Source: Euryarchaeota archaeon UBA59
Lineage (GTDB): Archaea; Thermoplasmatota; Poseidoniia; Poseidoniales; Thalassarchaeaceae
Direction of reading: 5' to 3'
DNA length: 14,291 bases
Assembly: GCA_002505495.1 (NCBI GenBank)
Contig: DAVI01000012.1
Location: forward strand, 24,984 to 39,274
Of this stretch, positions 7,406 to 14,145 are shown piece by piece. Each line of letters starts with the position of its first letter. Positions within the stretch are counted from its first letter, which is position 1. The translations under genes and the position numbers were made by a program. The notes beneath the pieces were generated by a model. That model ran no database searches. It saw nothing but the letters and a program-made list of their open reading frames with translations, and was not told the DNA's origin.

Positions 7406-9190
7406 TCACATCGATTCGATGGGAATAATGCCGAGTCCGATGCAACAGGCGGCGATGACTTGCCGAGCCGCTTCTGACAGCGCCAGGTTGCGACCGTTCA
7501 CCACGCCTTCGTCAATAACGTGGTTGTCACGGTAGAATCGATTGTAGGTCGAGGCGAGAGTCAGCAGGTAGGTGCAGAGCAGATTTGGCCGGGCGCTGTT
7601 GAGTGTCTCGTCGAGAGACTCGCCGAAGAGCGCCATCTGCTTGACCAAGGTTGCACCAGATTCGGAGAGTCCAGACCAGTTGCCGATATCAATCGATGAC
7701 TCGACATCATGCCCTTCTGCGATGAGGCGGCGGCGGATTGAGCAGGCTCGGGCGTGGCTGTACATGATGAAGGGAGCCGAATCGGAATCGAGGCTCAGCG
7801 CCTCTTCCCATTGGAAGTTGATGCCCTTCTCGGGTGACACTCTGATGATGTTGAAACGGACTGCGGAGAGTCCTACCGCCTCACCAATCGTTGCCAATTC
7901 TTCGGCACTCAGGTCACCCCCCCGAATTTGATTCACAACCTCGGTGGCGCGGGCGATCGCTTCGTCGAGCAGGTCATCCATGTAGACCACGTTTCCGCGT
8001 CTGGTGCTCATCTTGCCTTCCGGCAGTTTAGTGAATGCGTAGAACACCACTTCGGGCACCTCGATACCCAGTTCGATTAGCGCCTCACAAACCTGCTTAG
8101 ATTGAAGGCGATGGTCCTCTCCGAGGATGTTGACCAACCTGTCAGCCTGTGTCCACTTCCACTGGTGGTAGGCGATGTCCCTGGTGGCGTAGAGGCTGGA
8201 GCCGTCGCCACGCCTGAAGAAGAACTTCGTCGACTTACCTGACACGCCCCGGCTCTCCAACTCGAGGAAGTGAGCGCCATTCTCCTCTGTGCCGTGCAAT
8301 GGGCTGTCCGCCAACTGTTCCATGATGACCTCAACAGAACCGTCGACGATGAACCTCGACTCCTTGGTGAACTCATCGAATTCGATTCCTAGCCGGCCTA
8401 GTGTTTCGAGCATCCCTTCTAGAACCGGTTGGTAGGCCGCCTCGAACATCTCCAAAGTCGCCTCATCAGCCTCTTCCGAGGCCTGCACGAGAACCGTGAC
8501 GCCCTCCTCGACCGTCGGGTCAGTCTCCCGCAGAAGATTTGCCGCCTGATAGAATCGAACCCGCTGGTGGTCTGGCTTCTCGGGATAGTTCGAGGGTTCA
8601 TCCATATCCGCTGCGGAGAGGAGTGCTGTGACCCGCTCTTCGTCAAGATTGGCCAATGACCAGGCCAGAATCCCGACCTGCTTGCCCATGTCGTCGACAT
8701 AGTACTCGGCCCGGACTTCGTCGCCGGCGAGTCTGTGCATCCGCACAAATGTGTCACCAAGGATCGCATTGCGAGCCCTACCAACATGGAACGGTCCGTT
8801 CGGATTGGCCGAAGTGTGCTCGATGAGAAGCGATGAAGGGGCGCGGAAGTGGCCAGCAGAGACCACATCAGCAAGGGTAGCGCCGACCGTCTGCTCTGCG
8901 AGCCATTCCACATCGACGAAGAAGTTGCAGAAGCCGCCCTCACTGCTGACCATCTCACAACCGTCGATGCCGCCGCACACCGGTCCGAGCCGCTTCGCAA
9001 GTTCGGCGGCGATTTCCAACGGCGGTTTTCCTAGAGACTTGGCTAGAGCGAAGCAGGGCAGGGCGAGTTCCCCCTGGGAAGGGTGACGGGGCCTACCCAT
9101 CGAGTCGAGGGTTTTGTCCGGGTCGGGGTCACCCATCTCGGTCAGTGCATCCCACACCGGCACGCTGATGACTTCACTCAATTGCCTCAT
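7406..9190 (-). CDS. argS: Arginyl-tRNA synthetase
   Basis: A class I aminoacyl-tRNA synthetase of 594 residues that charges tRNA-Arg with arginine, using ATP. The N-terminal additional domain (about 1-105) is followed by the Rossmann catalytic core. The HIGH motif appears as HVGR at 135-138 within HTSANPNGPFHVGRARNAILGD. The KMSKS loop appears as KMSTR at 393-397 (EGKMSTRRGNVV). Near the C-terminus, YSHARACSIRRRL and the helical part with ASTYNRFYRDNHVI form the anticodon-binding DALR-type domain. A start at 9235 is possible but would overlap the aRF1 gene by 41 bp. The ATG at 9190 lies 4 nt after the aRF1 stop, has GGAG about 9 nt upstream, and fits the family N-terminus, so I chose it. The spacing points to a prf1-argS operon with coupled translation. 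Confidence 0.96.
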   Translation of the reverse strand: MRQLSEVISVPVWDALTEMGDPDPDKTLDSMGRPRHPSQGELALPCFALAKSLGKPPLEIAAELAKRLGPVCGGIDGCEMVSSEGGFCNFFVDVEWLAEQTVGATLADVVSAGHFRAPSSLLIEHTSANPNGPFHVGRARNAILGDTFVRMHRLAGDEVRAEYYVDDMGKQVGILAWSLANLDEERVTALLSAADMDEPSNYPEKPDHQRVRFYQAANLLRETDPTVEEGVTVLVQASEEADEATLEMFEAAYQPVLEGMLETLGRLGIEFDEFTKESRFIVDGSVEVIMEQLADSPLHGTEENGAHFLELESRGVSGKSTKFFFRRGDGSSLYATRDIAYHQWKWTQADRLVNILGEDHRLQSKQVCEALIELGIEVPEVVFYAFTKLPEGKMSTRRGNVVYMDDLLDEAIARATEVVNQIRGGDLSAEELATIGEAVGLSAVRFNIIRVSPEKGINFQWEEALSLDSDSAPFIMYSHARACSIRRRLIAEGHDVESSIDIGNWSGLSESGATLVKQMALFGESLDETLNSARPNLLCTYLLTLASTYNRFYRDNHVIDEGVVNGRNLALSEAARQVIAACCIGLGIIPIESM

Positions 9191-9194
9191 CAGA

Positions 9195-10448
9195 TCAACT
9201 CCAAGCCCAGCGCAGCAACGCCGCCATTCCACCAAACGCCTGATTCAGCGTAGAGCCCTCTTCGGTATCGACGGATATCAAGCGAACCTTCGCTGCAGAC
9301 TGCTCAGCGAGCAGACTCAGCTCGTCGATCAAATCGACCGAAGCCGCCAAATCCTCTCGTACTTGATTGGCTGAGGCACCACAGTCGACACAATCCGGAA
9401 TCTCCACGGCGCCGGTCACCGTGACTGTCCACTGATGCTTGCACTGTCGGCAGTTGTAGACAGCCCGCCGCTTGTCGAGGGCTTCTGAAAGAAGGAGAGT
9501 AGCAACCGCCCCTTGGTCGAGAGCGGAGCGAATCATCATCTCTCCATAGGTCGCCTTGGGATGAGCCTGCATGATTTCCATCAGGAAGCGGTCAACCAAC
9601 TGTCGCTCCTCATCGAGTTCGATCTTGTCCATCAGCGGGCCGGCATTTTGAATCAACTCTCGTAGTCCACTCTCATTGGAGTAGCCGACATCGAACAGTG
9701 GGGTCTTGACGATTTTCTGAATTTCGTGGTGAAGGTAGTTGTTGTTGATGACGGTGTCCTTGGTCGCACCGGGGCCGCCGACGATGATACCCTTGAGGTC
9801 TGGAAGCAGTGGCAGCCAGTAGTTGCAAGCCCTCTCTGTGACCTTCTTGAAAAATTTGTCAGCCGCCTCCTCAATCAGCCGCTCGAAGCGCTGTTGTGAC
9901 TGCCCGCCCTGCCGGTGTTTGCTCGGCACCAGGCTCGAGATGTGCTCCTGACAGTGTACCTTTCGCCCACTCGCTAGACCATACGCGCCCTCTCCCCGGT
10001 CGATGACGATGAGCCCATACGCGGTCCTGTCAATCAGCATCTCCTCGAGTTGTGTCAACTCAAAAGTCGAGTCGCAGCGATAGCGAAATGAGGTGAAGGG
10101 CTCGGGTGGGTCATCGATGACATAGGTCATCAAGCGGGACTTGTTGTTGCCCACGATGACATGGCCGGTGAAGAGAGCGAGCCCCTTTGGCCCAGCATTC
10201 TTGAGTCCCGAAAGGGCTGAAGAGGCTGCTTCCAAGGCTTCGCAGACATTCTTTCTCGTCTGATTCGACCTGATGTTTCGGGCTTGACCGGCCTCGTCAG
10301 AGAGTTGGTGGCGGACATCGGAGACCTGCCGTTCGGGTGGAATGATGACCGTCACGAGTTGTGTGCCCATGCCCCTCAAGGGCCGTAGCTCCTCGAGCGT
10401 CTTCTTGAAACGTAGGCGAATCGCTTGTTCTGCAGCATCATCGCTCAT
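9195..10448 (-). CDS. prf1: Peptide chain release factor aRF1 (eRF1 family)
   Basis: aRF1 reads all three stop codons and triggers release of the finished peptide on the ribosome. With the ATG at 10448 the protein has 417 residues, normal for archaea. Domain 1 carries the stop-codon recognition motifs: NIRS at 58-61 (usually NIKS) and YRCDSTF at 123-129 (the YxCxxxF motif). Domain 2 holds GGQ at 181-183 (HRQGGQSQQRF), which enters the peptidyl transferase centre. Domain 3 ends with a CRQC...CVDC zinc ribbon, as in many archaeal forms. An upstream start at 10481 is open but would add a basic 11-residue leader unlike the family and would run through a hairpin. The Lys-to-Arg change in NIKS is conservative, but it is in the decoding loop. 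argS follows after 4 nt. Confidence 0.96.
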   Translation of the reverse strand: MSDDAAEQAIRLRFKKTLEELRPLRGMGTQLVTVIIPPERQVSDVRHQLSDEAGQARNIRSNQTRKNVCEALEAASSALSGLKNAGPKGLALFTGHVIVGNNKSRLMTYVIDDPPEPFTSFRYRCDSTFELTQLEEMLIDRTAYGLIVIDRGEGAYGLASGRKVHCQEHISSLVPSKHRQGGQSQQRFERLIEEAADKFFKKVTERACNYWLPLLPDLKGIIVGGPGATKDTVINNNYLHHEIQKIVKTPLFDVGYSNESGLRELIQNAGPLMDKIELDEERQLVDRFLMEIMQAHPKATYGEMMIRSALDQGAVATLLLSEALDKRRAVYNCRQCKHQWTVTVTGAVEIPDCVDCGASANQVREDLAASVDLIDELSLLAEQSAAKVRLISVDTEEGSTLNQAFGGMAALLRWAWS

Positions 10449-10467
10449 AGAACCACTCCGTGGTTCT
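10449..10467 (-). promoter_or_regulatory. Perfect hairpin abutting the aRF1 start codon, Shine-Dalgarno bases in the loop
   Basis: Read on the minus strand, AGAACCAC and GTGGTTCT form a perfect 8-bp inverted repeat around GGA, and the ATG of aRF1 begins at the next base. Opening the closing pair gives 7-bp arms and a CGGAG loop. The GGAG lies 7 nt before the ATG, the normal Shine-Dalgarno distance, so the ribosome-binding bases would be shown in the loop or hidden by the fold. It could act as a translational control element or, as DNA, as an operator between the divergent prf1 and pyrH genes. The repeat is seen directly; its role is inferred. Confidence 0.55.
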
Positions 10468-10603
10468 CGCCGTCGACCCACCGGTTATCAATCCTTCAGC
10501 ATCAACGCTGCTGTTTTGGGGCCGTCTTCAGCATTGCAAAAGAGATGGAGTCAGCCTTTGCGGTTAGTGGGAATTATGAGTCGGCGGCTCTCCGACCGGT
10601 TCG

Positions 10604-11314
10604 ATGGCGAAGGTGGCAGTGGTCGCGGCTGGCGGAAGTCTGCTCTACGACGACTCCGAAGTGAACCACGAATGGCTCGCTGAACTGGTCGCCTGCATCG
10701 CTGATTTCACCTCGGTCGGTAACAGGCTCGGGTTGGTAATCGGAGGTGGCTATCTGGCCCGGCAGGGAATCACCTCCTCCAAAGAGGCGGGAATCACCGA
10801 TGTTCACGAGTTGGACCTGATTGGGATCGCTGCCACCCGGGTCAATGCCGCTGGAGTCAAGGATGCCCTGCGCGCATCTGGGGTCGGGGCCGCGGATGAA
10901 GTTGCGGAAACCATTGATGAGGCGGCGGCGCTGCTCTCACATCACTCGGTGGTGGTGATGGGCGGAACGGTTCCAGGTCACACCACGGACGCTGTCGCAA
11001 TCGGGCTTGCGATTGCCGCCGGAGCTGAGAGTTGCACAATAGCAACCAATGTCGATTACATCTACGATTCCAACCCGAGGACAAACCCTGATGCGAGTCC
11101 CATTCCGAGGCTGACCCTCGTTGAATTGCAAGCCGTCGTCGGCCCACCGTCTCACGAGGGTGCGGGACCGAATGTAGTCATCGACCCAATCGGGGTTCAA
11201 CTTGCTATAGACAACAATCTTGCTCTATCACTACTCAACGGAGGAGATGTCGCAAATCTGGCAGCTTGCCTATCAGGTGACTCCTTCACGGGAAGCGTTG
11301 TCGAGGTGTCATAA
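10604..11314 (+). CDS. pyrH: Uridylate (UMP) kinase, archaeal type
   Basis: UMP kinase of the amino acid kinase superfamily makes UDP from UMP and ATP, a step towards UTP and CTP. The protein has 236 residues, slightly longer than typical archaeal forms. Motifs include the N-terminal AAGGSLL (G10-S12), VIGGGYLAR with G47-G49, LDLIGIAATRVNA (the archaeal LDxIGIxATRxNA signature, 70-82), VVMGGTVPGHTTDAVA (117-132) and TNVDYIYDSNPRTNP, where most homologues have TNVDGVYxxDP. The start ATG has no clear Shine-Dalgarno sequence. The gene diverges from prf1 across 155 bp. Its TAA shares an A with the ATG of the following DUF2116 gene, which implies translational coupling. Confidence 0.94.
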   Translation: MAKVAVVAAGGSLLYDDSEVNHEWLAELVACIADFTSVGNRLGLVIGGGYLARQGITSSKEAGITDVHELDLIGIAATRVNAAGVKDALRASGVGAADEVAETIDEAAALLSHHSVVVMGGTVPGHTTDAVAIGLAIAAGAESCTIATNVDYIYDSNPRTNPDASPIPRLTLVELQAVVGPPSHEGAGPNVVIDPIGVQLAIDNNLALSLLNGGDVANLAACLSGDSFTGSVVEVS

Positions 11315-11616
11315 TGAGCAGAATAGAGAAGCAGATGAAGAAGTCGATCGAGCGCGCAGTGGGGGCTCACAAATCGGAAGGGAAATCACATACCCTTCCC
11401 CTGAATCCGAAGGCCCCGAAGTATGTCGCCCCACACCGACACTGCGCCATCTGCCAAACCCCCATTCACCAGGATTCAGAACCCCCGGTCTGCGCTGACA
11501 AGGAGTGCATCAAGAAGCGGGAGAAGCAGGAGAAATCGAGGAAGCACCTCAACATCATGCTCTATCTCTTCCCGGCGATTGCAATCATGCTATTCATGCT
11601 GCAATTCATCAGGTGA
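11314..11616 (+). CDS. DUF2116 zinc-ribbon protein with C-terminal membrane helix
   Basis: A 100-residue protein with three parts: a basic, probably helical N-terminus (SRIEKQMKKSIERAV); a zinc-ribbon-like site with C44-x2-C47 (HCAICQTPI) and C60-x4-C65 (VCADKECIKKREKQE); and one hydrophobic helix at about 79-98 ending in FIR. HxHCxxCxxPI...CxxxC followed by a charged stretch and a terminal helix is the layout of DUF2116 proteins, an archaeal family of unknown function. The short ribbon and the tail anchor suggest a cytoplasmic zinc head held at the membrane. The TAATG overlap with pyrH means its translation probably depends on pyrH. Family call is fairly sure; role unknown. Confidence 0.82.
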   Translation: MSRIEKQMKKSIERAVGAHKSEGKSHTLPLNPKAPKYVAPHRHCAICQTPIHQDSEPPVCADKECIKKREKQEKSRKHLNIMLYLFPAIAIMLFMLQFIR

Positions 11617-11657
11617 GAGCGAAGAGTTCATCCACGACGAAGGGGAGTTGATTATCG

Positions 11658-12251
11658 ATGATGGTACGCATCCTCTCCATACTGCCCCTTGCGACCGGGT
11701 CAATCTGCATCCTTATCGTACTCATCGGAGCCATCGGCTACACAGCCGACTCCGAAACCGTGGGCATCCCAATCCCTCCGTGCGCGCCCGGCTCTGATTC
11801 GGTCTGTGAGGTCGGGATGAACCACGACAACCTCTCGATTCCACAACCATTCATGCTACTCGATGTCAAGGTGACGATGGAATGGGACCATCCGAATGAC
11901 GCCTGGGTGGCCATCGTGGACGCTGAGCAGATCGACTATGACAAGTGCGAACCAAACGACCAGGGGTTGACCGGTTGCACACTCTCGGACTTCACGATTC
12001 TCGCAGGAGGGCCGGAAAGTGAGGGCTCACTGGTGTGGGATTTGGAGCCGGGCTCCACCCGATTCATCACCGCAGGCAAGGCTGGAACTCTCACTCTGGA
12101 CACGAATGTGGTAACCTACTCCTACTCTGTCGGTCTAGGTCTCGCCCCCCTACTTCTGCTCGGTGCGGTCGGGGTCGTGCTCTGCCTTTCGGGAGTGCAG
12201 ATGGCGTTCCCCATCAGGTTCGGCAATAAGGGTGGCTCAGCGGGGCGTTGA
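11658..12251 (+). CDS. Unrecognised two-helix membrane protein with external cysteine pairs
   Basis: I do not recognise this 197-residue protein. An N-terminal hydrophobic helix (about 5-28) and a C-terminal one (about 153-180) flank a polar domain of some 125 residues. That domain carries four cysteines, C42 and C50, C97 and C107, closely spaced in pairs, fitting two disulfides outside the cell. The domain has many acidic residues and beta-type stretches (LLDVKVTMEWDHPNDAWVAI, SLVWDLEPGSTRF, TLTLDTNVVTYSY), so a small beta sandwich is plausible. Two Met codons in a row (11658 and 11661) could start it. It follows the DUF2116 gene by 41 bp and precedes the 39-residue zinc-ribbon gene by 38 bp, so all are probably in the pyrH transcript. 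No enzyme motif is seen. Confidence 0.65.
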   Translation: MMVRILSILPLATGSICILIVLIGAIGYTADSETVGIPIPPCAPGSDSVCEVGMNHDNLSIPQPFMLLDVKVTMEWDHPNDAWVAIVDAEQIDYDKCEPNDQGLTGCTLSDFTILAGGPESEGSLVWDLEPGSTRFITAGKAGTLTLDTNVVTYSYSVGLGLAPLLLLGAVGVVLCLSGVQMAFPIRFGNKGGSAGR

Positions 12252-12289
12252 AGAACTGCACGCGAGTCGAAGGAAATTGAGGGAGTCGG

Positions 12290-12409
12290 ATGGCCGGGTT
12301 CAAGTGTCAGGGTTGCGGGGTCGAAATCCGCGTCGAGGGGTTGGCTGACACCCGCTACGGACACAAGGTCTTCTGCGTAAGATGTGGGCAAGTCACATCC
12401 ACCAACTGA
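12290..12409 (+). CDS. 39-residue zinc-ribbon microprotein
   Basis: A very short gene with good signs of being real. The sequence begins MAGFKCQGCGVEIRVEG and ends VFCVRCGQVTSTN. C6-x2-C9 and C29-x2-C32, each followed by Gly, form the two knuckles of a rubredoxin-like zinc ribbon with a 19-residue spacer. An in-frame TGA lies 9 nt upstream, so the ATG at 12290 is the only start, and GAGGGAG stands about 6-12 nt before it as a strong Shine-Dalgarno sequence. It ends the pyrH run and converges on the Nog1-like gene, with 10 bp between the stops. Such lone ribbons often bind partner proteins or RNA; no partner can be named from sequence. Confidence 0.7.
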   Translation: MAGFKCQGCGVEIRVEGLADTRYGHKVFCVRCGQVTSTN

Positions 12410-12419
12410 GTTGAGTCAC

Positions 12420-13520
12420 TCACTCAGCGGTCTTACGATGCCAGCCATCTGGCAACGAGAGCGGATCCTCAACGACATCCGCGCCGATTCGGTCCACCAT
12501 CTCCTGACGAAGCAGTTCGATGCCGTAGCCTTCAGTCGCAGAGACACAGATGTGGCCGCTGACCGGGTTCTCGCCGGTGTCGATCTTCAGCAGGTCGGCC
12601 TTGCCGTCAACAATGAGCAGCGGGGTCTGCGGCAGAAGTCCGGCGACCTCCTTCAGCAGGTTCTCCTGAGATTCCATCGAAGTCCCACCATGTTCCGCAG
12701 GGTCCATCAGATAGAGAACGAGTGAGCCGATGTGTTCGAGCGCGACAATGGCCTGCATCTCAATCTGGTTCCTCTCTTCCATGGGCCGGTCGAGAAGACC
12801 GGGCGTGTCAACCATCTGGTAGCGACGCCGTCTCGAGGTGAAGTGGCCGACATGCAGTTGCTTGGTAGTGAACGGGTAGGAGGCGATTTCAGGATCACCG
12901 GAGGAGAGAGCGGCAATCAGCGCCGACTTTCCGACATTCGGCGAGCCAGCGACTACAATGCACGGTTCCGAGGAGTCGATGGAGGGAAGCTCCCGGAGTG
13001 TGTCGCGAGCGTTGTTGAGCCAGTCGAGGGAGCTACCGACTTGGTCGACAATGGACGAAATTCGCCCGTAGGCCTCTCTGCGTGTGGCGTGCATCATCTC
13101 GATGTTCACCATCCGTTGCAACTTTCGGACATTCTGCCTTGCGATGTTCATCGATTGCTCAGCTGCCCACTGAATAGTTGAGAGGTGGTGGCGGTAGTCG
13201 TCACAACCGACTGCAGCGTCGATGAGAGCGCGGTCAAACTCGGACTGCTTGTTGAGAGAGGGCCATTTCATCACCCATCCCTTGAGGGTAGCATCGAGGA
13301 CGTCCCCGGCAGACTGAATCATCCGAATCATCTGCTTTCGCGTGCGATACATCCGGTTTGGGTCTTCGACCTGGTCCTTCGCCTTGGTGGCACGGCTGAA
13401 CGCCTTGTCGAGCAACTCGTCTGAGGTCAGAACCGTTGGCAATCTCTTCCAGACTACTACGGCCACTCGACTCCCTCCGACTCTGCCGGCTTGCCCATCC
13501 CTCTTGAATGCATTAGTCAT
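12420..13520 (-). CDS. Nog1-family (Obg-related) GTPase
   Basis: Nog1 GTPases act in large ribosomal subunit assembly in eukaryotes; archaeal forms are thought to do the same. The 366-residue frame has the Nog1 helical N-terminal domain (LPTVLTSDELLDKAFSRATKAKD at about 27-49 onward) and a G domain: G1 GSPNVGKS at 192-199, G2 YPFTTK at 215-220, G3 DTPG at 238-241 followed by the Nog1 signature LLDRPMEERNQIE, then LVLYLMDPAEHGGTS. The G4 motif reads DGKAD at 305-309 where NKxD is expected. G5 is ICVSATEG. The first 18 residues are unlike the family; a GTG at 13466, with GGAGGG 7 nt upstream, would give 348 residues and may be the real start. The gene is transcribed divergently from the 13631 gene. 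Confidence 0.88.
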   Translation of the reverse strand: MTNAFKRDGQAGRVGGSRVAVVVWKRLPTVLTSDELLDKAFSRATKAKDQVEDPNRMYRTRKQMIRMIQSAGDVLDATLKGWVMKWPSLNKQSEFDRALIDAAVGCDDYRHHLSTIQWAAEQSMNIARQNVRKLQRMVNIEMMHATRREAYGRISSIVDQVGSSLDWLNNARDTLRELPSIDSSEPCIVVAGSPNVGKSALIAALSSGDPEIASYPFTTKQLHVGHFTSRRRRYQMVDTPGLLDRPMEERNQIEMQAIVALEHIGSLVLYLMDPAEHGGTSMESQENLLKEVAGLLPQTPLLIVDGKADLLKIDTGENPVSGHICVSATEGYGIELLRQEMVDRIGADVVEDPLSLPDGWHRKTAE

Positions 13521-13569
13521 GATTTGAATTGGGTCGGGGAGGAAACATTTCTAGCGCCCTCGCGGCTGA

Positions 13570-13590
13570 TGAGGTGTAACTATCACCTCA
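13570..13590. promoter_or_regulatory. Inverted repeat TGAGGTG-N7-CACCTCA in the divergent promoter region
   Basis: Perfect 7-bp arms separated by TAACTAT lie midway between the Nog1-like gene (start 13520) and the 13631 gene. The 14-bp centre-to-centre spacing and AT-rich centre fit a site for a dimeric regulator or a shared TATA/BRE area. The sequence just to its right (ACCAAAAACCGATATG, 13597-13612) is the other AT-rich patch and may hold the rightward promoter. As seen: the repeat. As inferred: the regulatory role. Confidence 0.42.
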
Positions 13591-13630
13591 CCCTCCCACC
13601 AAAAACCGATATGTTCCGGCCAATTGGGTG

Positions 13631-14140
13631 ATGGGACTCTTTTCAAGGGTCGAGCCTCTCAGGTGCGTTGGGGCGGACAGGATGGCTGAACGGAAGGGGC
13701 GCAAGAAGAGCAAACATCCGGAGTTGCCCGATTGGGCAGTGACACTTTGGGAAGATGTCGGTGAGCCCGACATTTCCGGCATTCAGGATGTGCTGAGTGG
13801 CCCCCTCCTAGAACGACGCTGCGGCCTCCGCCGAGACGATCTGATCGAGGTACTGCTCGATGCGCGGGCTCTCCCCAAAGGAATGGAACCGATGATGCAG
13901 GGTCGGTTGATTGGGACTAACAAGAGCAGCATCGAACTTCTCACCTCCGACCTCAACTACCACTATCTTGCGCGCGATGTCATCGTCGACGTGATTCTCA
14001 TCGCCCACATGCGACCGCCCTACATCGAAGACAGGGAACTTCTCGACTTCGAGCGAGAGGACATGAAGCGGCGCAACTCACTACATGAAGAGGTCGAAAA
14101 GCGCTCGACTGGCGACGACGACAGCCATGTATGGGGTTGA
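13631..14140 (+). CDS. Unrecognised charged cytoplasmic protein
   Basis: I do not recognise this protein. From the ATG at 13631 it has 169 residues; a later ATG at 13682, preceded by GGGGCGG, would give 152 and begin MAERKGRKKSKHPELPDW, a plausible basic start. The middle is mainly helical (IQDVLSGPLLERRCGLRRDDLIEVLLDARALPKG), then LTSDLNYHYLARDVIVDVILIAHMRPPYIEDRE, and ends in a strongly charged helix (FEREDMKRRNSLHEEVEKR). There are no membrane segments, signal peptide or zinc pairs. The even spread of hydrophobic residues and the third-position G/C bias support real coding. It is divergent from the Nog1-like GTPase gene and 5 bp before the pterin dehydratase gene, so it is probably co-transcribed with the latter. 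Confidence 0.6.
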   Translation: MGLFSRVEPLRCVGADRMAERKGRKKSKHPELPDWAVTLWEDVGEPDISGIQDVLSGPLLERRCGLRRDDLIEVLLDARALPKGMEPMMQGRLIGTNKSSIELLTSDLNYHYLARDVIVDVILIAHMRPPYIEDRELLDFEREDMKRRNSLHEEVEKRSTGDDDSHVWG

Positions 14141-14145
14141 ATCAA

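Noticed and set aside
8419..9000. A 193-codon minus-strand frame inside argS
   Set aside because: It overlaps the ArgS catalytic core in another frame and is a Ser/Arg-rich shadow product with no family resemblance.
9191..9235. An upstream start for argS at 9235
   Set aside because: It would overlap the end of aRF1 by 41 bp and add 15 residues unlike the family, whereas the ATG at 9190 has a Shine-Dalgarno sequence and good spacing.
10449..10481. An upstream start for aRF1 at 10481
   Set aside because: The added residues MGRRREPRSGS do not fit the family and would be read through the hairpin; the Met at 10448 fits normal archaeal aRF1 length.
12406..12427. 6-bp inverted repeat CTGAGT/ACTCAG with a 10-nt loop spanning both stop codons of the convergent microprotein and Nog1-like genes
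   Set aside because: The arms are short, the loop is long and there is no T tract, so I cannot support a terminator call; chance is likely at this length.
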